Positions 36,116 through 43,778 of a DNA stretch of 64,000 nucleotides are shown piece by piece. Within the stretch, counting starts at the first letter, position 1. The number at the start of each line of letters is the position of its first letter. The notes beneath the pieces were generated by a model. That model was not told the DNA's origin, searched no databases, and worked only from the letters and a program-made list of their open reading frames with translations. A program made the position numbers and the translations under genes. This DNA is from Bryobacterales bacterium (lineage in GTDB: Bacteria > Acidobacteriota > Terriglobia > Bryobacterales > UBA6623): contig JAPPMB010000135.1 in assembly GCA_028819255.1 (NCBI GenBank), positions 1-64,000 on the forward strand. Reading direction: 5' to 3'.

Positions 36116-36559
36116 CTGACGATTCGTCCACTGGCCGCCGCGGACGAGCCGGAGTGGCGACGCCTGTGGTCGCTTTATCTCGACTTCTACGAGACATCCG
36201 TGCCAGAGAAGGTCTACCGAGCCACTTTCTCTCGCTTGCTCTCTGGGAAGCCGAACGAATTCCAAGGCCTGATCGCGATCCGCGACGATCGGTCAGTGGG
36301 CATCACTCACTATCTATTCCACCGGCACTGCTGGCGGGTAGAGAACGTCTGCTACCTCCAGGACCTGTATGTGGATGCTTCCGATCGAGGAACCGGAGTG
36401 GGGCGAGCATTGATTGAGGGTGTGTACGCAGCGGCCGATACGGAGGGCACCCCTGCGGTCTACTGGACGACGCAGGACTTCAACGTGGTCGGACGTCGCC
36501 TGTACGACCGAATCGGAGAGTTGACACCCTTCATCAAGTACATCCGGCCGCTTGGCTGA
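36116..36559 (+). CDS. GNAT-family N-acetyltransferase with no normal start codon at the domain edge
   Basis: The GNAT domain begins at LTIRPLAAADEPEW, encoded from CTG 36116, and runs to IKYIRPLG. The acetyl-CoA site is LQDLYVDASDRGTGVGRALI. In this frame the nearest upstream stop is TAG (36095-36097) and no ATG, GTG or TTG lies between it and GTG 36200. Starting at GTG 36200 (119 aa) would remove the first strand and helix of the fold. So either CTG 36116 is used, or a small indel separated the domain from a start such as the GTG at 36099 in another frame. The substrate is unknown. Confidence 0.7.
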   Translation: MTIRPLAAADEPEWRRLWSLYLDFYETSVPEKVYRATFSRLLSGKPNEFQGLIAIRDDRSVGITHYLFHRHCWRVENVCYLQDLYVDASDRGTGVGRALIEGVYAAADTEGTPAVYWTTQDFNVVGRRLYDRIGELTPFIKYIRPLG

Positions 36560-37025
36560 TCCTCGATCTGAAATGCCGGGTGACCGGTTGACTGACGGCC
36601 TTCCGAGGACGGGCAGGATTGTGCCCACCTGCTGCCGGTTTGCACGAGAGGCGATCGGATCGGGTTTTCTCATATAGCTGCAAGAGCCTCAGGTCCGCTC
36701 GACGGGATGCATTTGGGGCACTGTTCCTTGTAGTCCCCTTTCGGATCGGGTGTCTGGTCTCGAATCCGCTGCCGGTTCCCAGCGAGGGTAGCCACATTTC
36801 CCTCGACCGGGACCGAGATGTGGGGCCAAAATCGCCGGCTCAGCGGAGTTGGCTGAGCAGGTAGCCGAAGCGGCGGGCTCTCGATACTGGAAAAGTCGAG
36901 GTGCCGGCTGGGCGGATGCAGACGCGCCGGAAGAACAGGCCCGCTGCCGTCGGCGAGCTATTGGGAGCCATCAGAGACGACCCGCCAGTCGGCTCCAGAT
37001 GTCGGTACGGCCTCGATCCCGGAGG
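36560..37025. other. Intergenic stretch, only a small hairpin seen
   Basis: About 465 bases. A 7-bp inverted repeat (GCTCAGC/GCTGAGC, 36838-36858) is present, but no T run follows and no gene is supported. Confidence 0.4.
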
Positions 37026-37943
37026 CTATCGGAAAGTCGGGACGAATTTCTGGACACGCCAGTTCTTGATCTCGGCAACGTACACGTTGCCCTTGGAATC
37101 GACTGCTAGGTGGTGGGCGAAATCGACCTTCCCCGCGGTCTTGCCCCCACTGGAGATCTGACCCCTTACGCTTCCGTCGAGCCCGACCTGGAGGATGCGG
37201 TTGTTGTGCCCGTCCGCGATGAAGATCGAATTGTCCCCCGCCAGCGCTAGGCCCCACGGCGATCCCAAGTGGGTCCACTGCTCGAGGAACTTGCCGTCGG
37301 CATCGAAGATCTGAACACGATAGTTCTCTCGGTCTCCGACATAGACTTTGCCGTCGGGCCCGACGAGGACCGTGTGCGGAAGGTCGAACTCGCCGGGAGC
37401 GTCTCCCTTCCTGCCCCACGCGGTCATGAATGTGCCGTCGGCAGCAAACTTGGCAACACGGGAATTCCCGTACCCGTCGCTCACATAGAACGAGCCGTCC
37501 CCGGCAAACGCCACGTCGGTCGGTCGGTTGAACAGATCGGGGCCTCCCCCGCTCCTGGCAAACCGCCCCATCACCATCCGGATCCTGCCTGCCGAGTCCA
37601 TCTTCAGCACCTGGTGCAGATCGTTGTCGACGACCCAGATGTTCCCGTGGGGATCCACTCGAATCGCGTGCGCTCGGATGAACATGCTGTCGCCCCAGGA
37701 GCGAACCATCCGGCCGTCAGGTGTGAACTCGAGGATCGGGTGTTGTCCGCGGTGAAAGACGTAGACGTGGTCCCTGGCGTCCACCGCAACACCGGGCGTC
37801 TCCTGGAAGTTCCATCCCGGCGGAAGCAACGGCCAGTTAGGGTCGACCTTGTACGGCAGCTTCTCGAAACCGTCTCCCCTAGCCGCTCCGAGAGCGACTG
37901 TGCTGGCGATGAAAGCTCGACGTGTCTGCACTGTGCCCTGCAT
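37026..37943 (-). CDS. Exported NHL-repeat (six-bladed propeller) protein
   Basis: 305 aa from ATG 37943. A twin-arginine-like signal (TRRAFIASTVALGAARG) precedes repeated NHL blades, each with a pattern like VDPHGNIWVVDNDLHQVLKMD. The series resembles peptidylglycine alpha-amidating lyase-like and SMP-30-like propellers. The longer frame to 38108 is not needed. These are usually secreted binding or lyase proteins; no catalytic set is clear here. Confidence 0.87.
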   Translation of the reverse strand: MQGTVQTRRAFIASTVALGAARGDGFEKLPYKVDPNWPLLPPGWNFQETPGVAVDARDHVYVFHRGQHPILEFTPDGRMVRSWGDSMFIRAHAIRVDPHGNIWVVDNDLHQVLKMDSAGRIRMVMGRFARSGGGPDLFNRPTDVAFAGDGSFYVSDGYGNSRVAKFAADGTFMTAWGRKGDAPGEFDLPHTVLVGPDGKVYVGDRENYRVQIFDADGKFLEQWTHLGSPWGLALAGDNSIFIADGHNNRILQVGLDGSVRGQISSGGKTAGKVDFAHHLAVDSKGNVYVAEIKNWRVQKFVPTFR

Positions 37944-38206
37944 TATGCAACATGCCCTCTCGTTGCGGGCACCCCGATACCCACTGAGGGACGCGTCTGG
38001 CCGCAAGCCGTACGTTAGATTCCTAAGTGTCCAACCTGAACAGAGCACGTTACGCTGACCGAATACGAGCCGGTGGCAACCTTGGCACCATGAAATCGGT
38101 CCGCACATACAACGTCTTCAGCCGCCTAGTCTCCTGATGACGTGGGATCTCCCCAACAACACGACCCCAATGTCCCTCGTAGCAAGACAGTGCCTCAGAG
38201 CCGCTC

Positions 38207-38587
38207 TCACACGCCGAGCACCTGCCGAAACCAGACAACGCCTGCTTCACTCTCCTTACGGGTCACATCATCGATCGTTTGGTCGTGTCGAATACTACTC
38301 CGGAGTTCCACGACGTGGTCGAAGCGCTTCACACGAGTCTCCTTGTTGAGGAACCGCGAGTGGAACCGTGGAGCGAGTGACTTCTCGGTGACTACATCCT
38401 AGAGTTCGAACAAGTCTACGTATTCCGGCTTCCCATCTAGAGCCGAGTAGCGGTCCGCATCGAGGGCCGAGTTCTTCCTGCGCACACTCCCGATCCGTCT
38501 ATCGAGCCTCTGGAGTATGTGATTCGGGAGCGTCGCGACGTTACTTGCGAGTACGTCATTGACCAAACCACGAAGGGTGAGTTCGAT
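38207..38587 (-). pseudogene. In-frame, stop-interrupted C-terminal extension of the DUF262 gene with HEPN-like RX4H motif
   Basis: Directly after the TAA of the DUF262 gene the same frame continues for 62 coding-like codons (begins IELTLRGLVNDVLASNVA) to TAG at 38399-38401. It then runs for another 63 codons (begins DVVTEKSLAPRFHSRF) to TGA at 38207-38209. The last piece has ELRSSIRHDQ, an R-x4-H pair (codons within 38285-38302) like the catalytic motif of HEPN ribonucleases of the Swt1 type, followed by a helical end (VVWFRQVLGV). Neither piece has its own start. This looks like a domain once fused to DUF262-HNH and cut off by two nonsense changes. Readthrough is a less likely alternative. 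Confidence 0.6.
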
Positions 38588-40420
38588 TTACTCGACCTGA
38601 GCGTCCAGCTCACGAAGTTGCGGAGGCAGATCCAGCCGCTCCGAGATCGCATTCTGCAGTGTGCGCTGACGTTCCTCCAAGAATGATTCGTAGTCTGCAG
38701 AAGTGAAGGGATCCCGCAGAAGAATATCGAAACCAGTGCGGGAAATGTAATGAGATTCCAACGTCTTGCGAACCGTGACTTCACCATGTTCTTTGACTAA
38801 TTCTGGAATGTACTCGTTTGGAAGTCGATCTCTAATGGCTTTCCGATTGGTGTCGGCCGTGAGTGGTGTGCGGTTCAAGATAGTGTCGATCGATGTATCA
38901 TGAGTGTGTTCTTTCCTCCATTTCTTGGGAACGATGTGGTGGTCATCAAGATCGTCATGCTGAGGGACATTTCCCGTCATCCAATCGCGAGCTCCGTGTA
39001 GGACTAGCAGGTTAAATATGCCATTGTATATGGATGTTCCACGCCTAGTTTCACGCCGAAAATCGATACTTAGAAACCGTGAGTTGAAGTCTGAAATGAG
39101 AACTGGTTTGGCGGTTTCATCTTCAAACCAGTTCTTCAATTCCAGAAAATCCCGTGCGCTGGTTGACTCGACCGAACCCGAATAGCGGTTAGTGAACACG
39201 CTCACCCAATACCAATACCGAAGCTTCCGAAGGGCGTCGAATTGACGATTCATTGGTTGCTGCCGTGCGGCTGACTGAATCGCAGCGAACGCCGGAAGAA
39301 TGGAGGCATAAGGAAGGTAACGAGACGAGATGGCACCAAACTCTTGAGGATGTCGTAACAAATCTATTGCACGCTTGAGCGCATCGACCGCGATATCCCA
39401 CCATTCTTGGAATTCTTCGGGGCTGCAAACCAGAATTTCCTTTCGCAACGAGCCATCGGCACTACGGACGTTCTTCTCGACTCCCGGCACAAGATAATAG
39501 AGATATTTCGGCGAGCAGTAGGTCTGTCGCAGAATCGACATCACTTGGAGAATGTAGCGGTTCATCCGATTGGTTTCCACAAAGTCGAGTTTCGGCTTTG
39601 CGGCACGCCAAAGATGCTTCAACTGAATTTCCTTCGGCTTGAGGAGTGCGTTGATCAAGTCAAATACATCAAGTGGCCTGCCACGGCGGTTGATTTGCGT
39701 GAAGATACCACAGACCTTGTCGATCTGGATGTCCTGATCGAGTTCTATGAACGCGATCTGGTACTTCACAGTGATGCCTTCCAAGTGCTCTCCGAAGGCC
39801 TGAGCATTCTCCACATGTTGATTAGCGAGCAGTGACTCGGCCTCGTCGCCTTTGTTCTCAGCTTGAGCTTCCTTGTCCAGCCAGTGTTTCTTGTAGTCAT
39901 CAACCCAACGGACCAGTGCCCAACTGCCATCTCCGACCACCGCCAAAGGGAACATGTGATTTTCGAATTGATCGGTTCGGTTTTGGAGAAGGTTTCCGGC
40001 ACTCCGCTTCCAATCGTACTCGAAGGATTGGTCGTAATTCTCCTTCAGAAACTGGTCCACTCGGATAAAGTATAGGAATCGATTCTTTCGGCTTGGAGCG
40101 GGCACATCCGGCGCAAGGAATGCATAATACATAGCAGTGAGCCGCTGTTGACCATCGAGAACGATGTGGGTCGGGTCACCGCTGCCTTGGAATCCGTAGA
40201 GCGGCTCGCATGCAAGATCATTGAAGCTCCTATCTGTACCCTTCCAAAGCAGCACGTTTCCGATGTAATAGTCAAGGAATATCGAACGAATGAGTTCACG
40301 TATGTCCCATGGAGTCCACTCAAATTCCCGCTGGAAGTCCGGAATAACATAGCAGCCCTCACGAAGTCGGTCGATTAAGACTGTCAGACTAACGTGACCT
40401 GGCTTCTGAGCGTCTTTCAT
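38588..40420 (-). CDS. DUF262 (GmrSD-like) protein with HNH nuclease domain
   Basis: 610 aa, with base composition more AT-rich than its neighbours. Residues 10-230 form a DUF262/ParB-like NTPase domain with IPDFQREFEW (26-35) and VLDGQQRLTAMYYAF (DGQQRLT 89-95), as in the GmrS half of type IV enzymes. The C-terminal part has an HNH nuclease motif with DDHHIVPKKW (from residue 492) and NRTPLTADTNRKAIRDR. GmrSD-type proteins use NTP hydrolysis to cut modified phage DNA. The start, ATG 40420, lies 11 bp after the stop of an hsdM remnant, so it probably belonged to a type I restriction operon. The frame continues beyond the stop (see the pseudogene entry). Confidence 0.9.
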   Translation of the reverse strand: MKDAQKPGHVSLTVLIDRLREGCYVIPDFQREFEWTPWDIRELIRSIFLDYYIGNVLLWKGTDRSFNDLACEPLYGFQGSGDPTHIVLDGQQRLTAMYYAFLAPDVPAPSRKNRFLYFIRVDQFLKENYDQSFEYDWKRSAGNLLQNRTDQFENHMFPLAVVGDGSWALVRWVDDYKKHWLDKEAQAENKGDEAESLLANQHVENAQAFGEHLEGITVKYQIAFIELDQDIQIDKVCGIFTQINRRGRPLDVFDLINALLKPKEIQLKHLWRAAKPKLDFVETNRMNRYILQVMSILRQTYCSPKYLYYLVPGVEKNVRSADGSLRKEILVCSPEEFQEWWDIAVDALKRAIDLLRHPQEFGAISSRYLPYASILPAFAAIQSAARQQPMNRQFDALRKLRYWYWVSVFTNRYSGSVESTSARDFLELKNWFEDETAKPVLISDFNSRFLSIDFRRETRRGTSIYNGIFNLLVLHGARDWMTGNVPQHDDLDDHHIVPKKWRKEHTHDTSIDTILNRTPLTADTNRKAIRDRLPNEYIPELVKEHGEVTVRKTLESHYISRTGFDILLRDPFTSADYESFLEERQRTLQNAISERLDLPPQLRELDAQVE

Positions 40421-40431
40421 ATTGTCATCTC

Positions 40432-40776
40432 TTAACCGAGGATCTCTTCCAATAACGGAATCTTCACTTCCTCTACGTCCAGAATGTCCGCCGGAATGTT
40501 TTCTAGAGTCCGCATTGGATTGGGTTTCTTGAAGTGTCAGGTGAGGCTGATCTCATAGCCGATCTCTTCACTCTTCGGGAGATACCAAGCGTCCTCAGCG
40601 TACGGGAGAACTTTGCGTCCTCGGAATCCCTCAGTCCCGCCAACGTCCTGCAATGCAACCTGCCCAGTATCGCACAGTTCGGAATCCGGCTCGTACTCCA
40701 CGACCAAATGCTGGGTGCGATCGCCAAGTCCGTCGAGACCTGTCACCAGGTTGGCAGTAGTGTCACGCGATGCAGC
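40432..40776 (-). pseudogene. hsdM: C-terminal remnant of type I restriction methyltransferase (HsdM)
   Basis: The minus-strand frame holds the typical end of HsdM: YEPDSELCDTGQVAL, then VLPYAEDAWYLPKSEEIGYE, then an in-frame TGA (40537-40539) inside the usual YEIxFxRHFYKP block. Reading continues in frame with HFKKPNPMRTLENIPADI and ends in LLEEILG before TAA at 40432-40434. A TAA at 40777-40779 closes the frame upstream, and the catalytic NPPF domain is missing. Only about 115 codons remain, so it is a dead gene. It marks the locus as a former type I restriction operon in which the DUF262-HNH gene was the next cistron. Confidence 0.75.
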
Positions 40777-40934
40777 TTATCGATCCTAGTGCCGACCGTC
40801 TCGTTCGGCTCGGCCAGCGTATCATGTATCGGCCTCTTCCGCTTCCCCGTCATCGTGACTCTGTGACACGGCTCTCCTCGCTGACCACCTGTAGGAAACG
40901 ATTGAAGTCAACGTGAGGGTTAGGGCCAACCCTG

Positions 40935-41219
40935 TCACTCGCAGCGCTTGCATATCGAAACCGCATCTCTGAAGACCCCGAGCGGCACCGCCTGCACACG
41001 CATCTCCAGCACGGGCTCCAAGGAGCGCAGGGCGTCATTGTGAGAGAGCCGACCGGGGCGGCTGGCGCGGGTCGCCTGATGGTAGAACTCCTGGAGAACC
41101 TGTACCGAGACCGCCAGATCCGGCTCTGCCAAGAGTTCCCTTGCGCGAATGCGCTTGTCCTCCTCTTCGGGGAGGGTACTCGCTGCGTGGAGCAGTACGT
41201 TTGTGTCGACTAGGCGCAC
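40935..41219 (-). pseudogene. PIN-domain toxin (VapC-type), C-terminally truncated
   Basis: 94 aa from GTG 41219. The PIN N-terminus is intact (VRLVDTNVLLHAAS with the first catalytic Asp, then VSVQVLQEFYHQATR with the conserved Glu). It stops after GVFRDAVSICKRCE, where VapC proteins normally continue with a WDALI-type helix carrying further active-site acids and reach about 130-140 aa. The sequence beyond the stop does not resume the domain in any frame I read. The truncation point lies next to the hsdM debris. It follows the antitoxin by 9 bp, the usual order. The fragment is unlikely to be an active RNase. Confidence 0.7.
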
Positions 41220-41228
41220 ACAGGTCGA

Positions 41229-41558
41229 TCAGCTGTCCGTGTTCGGGAGGCTGGCCGGACCCGCGTCGGAATGGGTCACCGCACTGCCGTAGAGCGCCTC
41301 GCGGGGCAGGTTGTCGGCCATTCGCAGCCCCACGCCGCGCGCGTCAAAGTCGACGAAGACCGCTTTGAACAGCCTGCACCTACGGTCAAGCGCGGACTCG
41401 CGGGCTTGGTACTCCGGCCCCTCGCTCCGTCCGGCCCGAGGTACAAGACGCTTCAAGAACTCGTGCATGAGCACCGGCACCGACATGTCCAATTCCGCCG
41501 CTCGGGCGCGGGCACGGCGATGGGTCTCCTCGTCGACGGATACAGTGATCTTCCGCAT
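41229..41558 (-). CDS. Ribbon-helix-helix-like antitoxin
   Basis: 109 aa. The N-terminus (MRKITVSVDEETHRRARARA, then AAELDMSVPVLMHEFLKRL) fits a MetJ/Arc or CopG-type DNA-binding arm. The C-terminal part (VFVDFDARGVGLRMADN, then LPREALY) is the toxin-neutralising tail seen in antitoxins paired with PIN toxins. It would bind its own promoter and the PIN toxin. The frame is complete, although its toxin (downstream by 9 bp) has lost its C-terminal half. Confidence 0.82.
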   Translation of the reverse strand: MRKITVSVDEETHRRARARAAELDMSVPVLMHEFLKRLVPRAGRSEGPEYQARESALDRRCRLFKAVFVDFDARGVGLRMADNLPREALYGSAVTHSDAGPASLPNTDS

Positions 41559-42231
41559 TGCCAGCCTCGTAGGTTCTATGTTTCACAGGATAACCTCCCT
41601 TCAGCGGTCAGTGCAATTCCTAGGCCGTGGCAGGTCTGCCGAGGAACCGCGCATGGGCGTGTCCGAATCCATAGGCTGGTCGGCGACCGCAGGGGCGGCT
41701 CCGCCATCGAGGTGTGCGCGAGCTTGCCCGTTGTCTTCCGATTCCGGGACATCAACACGTGCGATCGCGAGGCGGTCGGCTACCACCGGAGCGAGACCTC
41801 CCAAGTAGCCGTGAGTCAGTTAGACAGCGAGGTTTCGGTCAGCTTTGAGTTCGGCTACCCATGTATCTCTTGGGTGGAGCCTGAGGGGGTGTATCGGAAG
41901 GGTGACCGTTGGGGCGGGAATCGCCCATGGGATTGCCGCGATTCTGTCAACGGCCTCAGGCGCGCCCGAGGTCCTCCGGATCTGAGACTGCGCTCTCACC
42001 CTGCACTGTCCAGCACAGCCAGCATGCCGCTGCTCAGTCGCTCTTCTCACTCCCTCGAACTCGCCGGTCCCGAGGGTGGTAAGCCGCTCCGACTCCTCAG
42101 GCCGCTGTCCAACGGATTGGCTACCCGGGTGGGCAAGCCTGTTGCATCCAAGGCTAACGGGGCCAGAAGAAGAATCAGCCGTCCTCGTCACGACCACGAC
42201 GAATGATAACGATCAGGCATACTAAGTCTTC
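41559..42231. other. Stretch between two toxin-antitoxin remnants, no intact gene
   Basis: About 670 bases. The longest minus-strand frame (41820-42197) and plus-strand frame (to 42206) show no recognisable domain. The upstream promoters of the two divergent antitoxin genes must lie here, but no clear operator palindrome was found. Confidence 0.4.
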
Positions 42232-42456
42232 ATGATCCGGACGCAAGTCAGTCTTTCCGAACACGAGTACGAGGCAGCCAAGCAGGAAGCCGCCAGACTC
42301 GGCATTTCACTTGCTGAGCTGTTGCAACGTTCGCTGCGCACGCTGATCCCGCTGGACACCTCGAAGCCGTGGATGCGTTACGCCGGGATGGTCGGGACGG
42401 CGGATCCCCAGTCGAGCGGGCGTATTGACGAAATCGTCTATGGCACCAAGTCCTGA
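42232..42456 (+). CDS. Ribbon-helix-helix antitoxin (VapB-like)
   Basis: 74 aa, complete. The arm and helices MIRTQVSLSEHEYEAAKQEA and ARLGISLAELLQRSLRTL are classic RHH features. The tail PWMRYAGMVGTADPQSS then IDEIVYGTKS is the toxin-binding end common in VapB antitoxins. It would repress its own promoter and block a PIN toxin. The remaining toxin piece starts one base after its stop and lacks the PIN N-terminus, so this antitoxin is an orphan. Confidence 0.85.
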   Translation: MIRTQVSLSEHEYEAAKQEAARLGISLAELLQRSLRTLIPLDTSKPWMRYAGMVGTADPQSSGRIDEIVYGTKS

Positions 42457-42457
42457 A

Positions 42458-42712
42458 GCGCTACGGCCGCACGAAGGCGCGCTCCACTTCCTTGCTATGG
42501 TCGAATCCATCAGCATTATGGATGTGGTCCCGACAGGCGCCCGCGACATCGAAGCAGCTTCCGATCTGATGCGGCGTTTCTCGGATCAGGACCTAACCCT
42601 TGTCGACTCGGTCGGTCTGCACTTGATGGAGACTCGAGGAATCAGCATGTGCTGGTCAACCGATCATCATCTGGGACTAACCGGAGTACAGCTAGCGATT
42701 CACCTCCAGTAA
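42458..42712 (+). pseudogene. PIN toxin remnant lacking its N-terminal half
   Basis: The frame gives the C-terminal half of a VapC-like PIN protein: FLAMVESISIMDVVPTG, DIEAASDLMRRFSDQDLTLV, then DSVGLHLMETRGISMCWSTD and HLGLTGVQL. It contains the later acidic residues (SDQDLTLVDSV and STD) but not the first catalytic DT block. No separate start or first half exists between it and the antitoxin stop at 42456. A deletion of roughly the first 50 codons is the simplest explanation. Confidence 0.72.
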
Positions 42713-42851
42713 CCTCCGTTTCCTTGGGTCATCTGAGCTTGCAGCTCGGGAACTTGCCAGTGCCAGCGGGTGGTTCTTGAGACGCTGGCTTCCGCCGGCA
42801 TTCGTGCGGCATGGGCAATTCGCGGACCCACAGGGCCTACCGCGCCTGCGG

Positions 42852-43250
42852 TCAGGGCAACGTGCGAACCAGCGCTGCGTCAATGATTCGGCGATCCCTC
42901 GTCAACAGCGTCGCACCGAACACTCGGGCGGTCGCGACAAGGATTCGGTCCGCGGGATCGCGGAGAAAGGAGTCAGGTAGTGCGGCCAGCTCCGCCGCAA
43001 TGGCCGGGGAGATGCCCTGTCGCCGAACCAGAGGCGGAGCCACCGCCTTGTCCAGCCAAGTCCGCAGGGGAATTGCCAACTCGATGCGACCCAGGCTATA
43101 CAATGTCGCCACTTCTCAAATCGAAGTATCAGACACCAGCAGCGGTGACTCCGCGGTGGCTGATGCGACGACCTCCCGCTGAGCCGGTGAGAGTCGATCG
43201 CTGTCGTTGAGCCACCAGATCAGGATATGCGCGTCCAGAAGCACTGTCAT
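42852..43250 (-). pseudogene. PIN-domain toxin (VapC-type) with internal TGA stop
   Basis: ATG 43250 opens a PIN protein (MTVLLDAHILIWWLNDSDRL, with the first catalytic Asp) that reads 44 codons to TGA (43116-43118). The same frame then continues with EVATLYSLGRIELAIPL, DPADRILVATARVFGA and LLTRDRRIIDAALV to 42852. Relatives read SxxxWEVA at the break, so TGG (Trp) has become TGA. The full frame, 132 sense codons plus stop, has normal length. The internal start around 43112 would give only the second half. It overlaps the antitoxin by four bases (ATGA). Confidence 0.8.
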
Positions 43251-43486
43251 GAATCCAAGCTCTCCCAGTGTTCTTCCGGAACCGCCGGCTTGACAATGTC
43301 GCCGGCCTCGATGACGGTCCCCTTGAGTTCCAACTGTGCGTACTCGGCATCGGTTCGGCTTGCGGGCAGCAGTTCCGCAACCGGCCGTCCGCGCTTCAGG
43401 ATGACCAACCGCTCTCCAGTGGTCTGCACGCGATCAAGGATCGCCAGACACCGGGCTTTGAAGTCGGATGCGTTGATAGTCCGCAC
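43247..43486 (-). CDS. Phd/YefM-type antitoxin
   Basis: 79 aa from GTG 43486, whose first residues VRTINASDFKARCLAILD are the family start; the longer upstream frame to 43699 is not supported. RTGE-like TTGERLVILKRGRPVAELLP completes the Phd DNA-binding domain, and the tail (LKGTVIEAGDIVKP, ending EEHWESLDS) fits toxin binding. Its stop overlaps the toxin start (43247-43250). Phd antitoxins repress their own operon. The paired PIN toxin is interrupted by a stop codon. Confidence 0.88.
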   Translation of the reverse strand: MRTINASDFKARCLAILDRVQTTGERLVILKRGRPVAELLPASRTDAEYAQLELKGTVIEAGDIVKPAVPEEHWESLDS

Positions 43487-43778
43487 ATGACCAGTGTTGG
43501 AGACCAGGCGGACCATGTCAAACCAGACGACGCCGGTGCAGTTCAGGAACGCCCATCGGGATGGCCGTCCCTGAAGCCGGCCGTTCACACATGTCTCTCC
43601 GATTTCGCGGTCCTTGCCACTCGCTTTCCCGTGCGACCTGAGGGGCAGCGTGGGTGACGATCCGCGTCGCAAGGGGAGGGACATGCGGAATGGCGCCATA
43701 CGGTCCCATCGCTGTCACGCGATTTCAAGGAAGTGCTCGATGAACCGTAGAAAGCAAGCGTATCGACGGAACACTGCA

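Noticed and set aside
38207-43250. Stop codon reassignment as an explanation for the interrupted defence genes
   Set aside because: TAA, TAG and TGA each interrupt one or more of these genes, yet all three also end intact genes elsewhere in the window; decay explains the pattern better.
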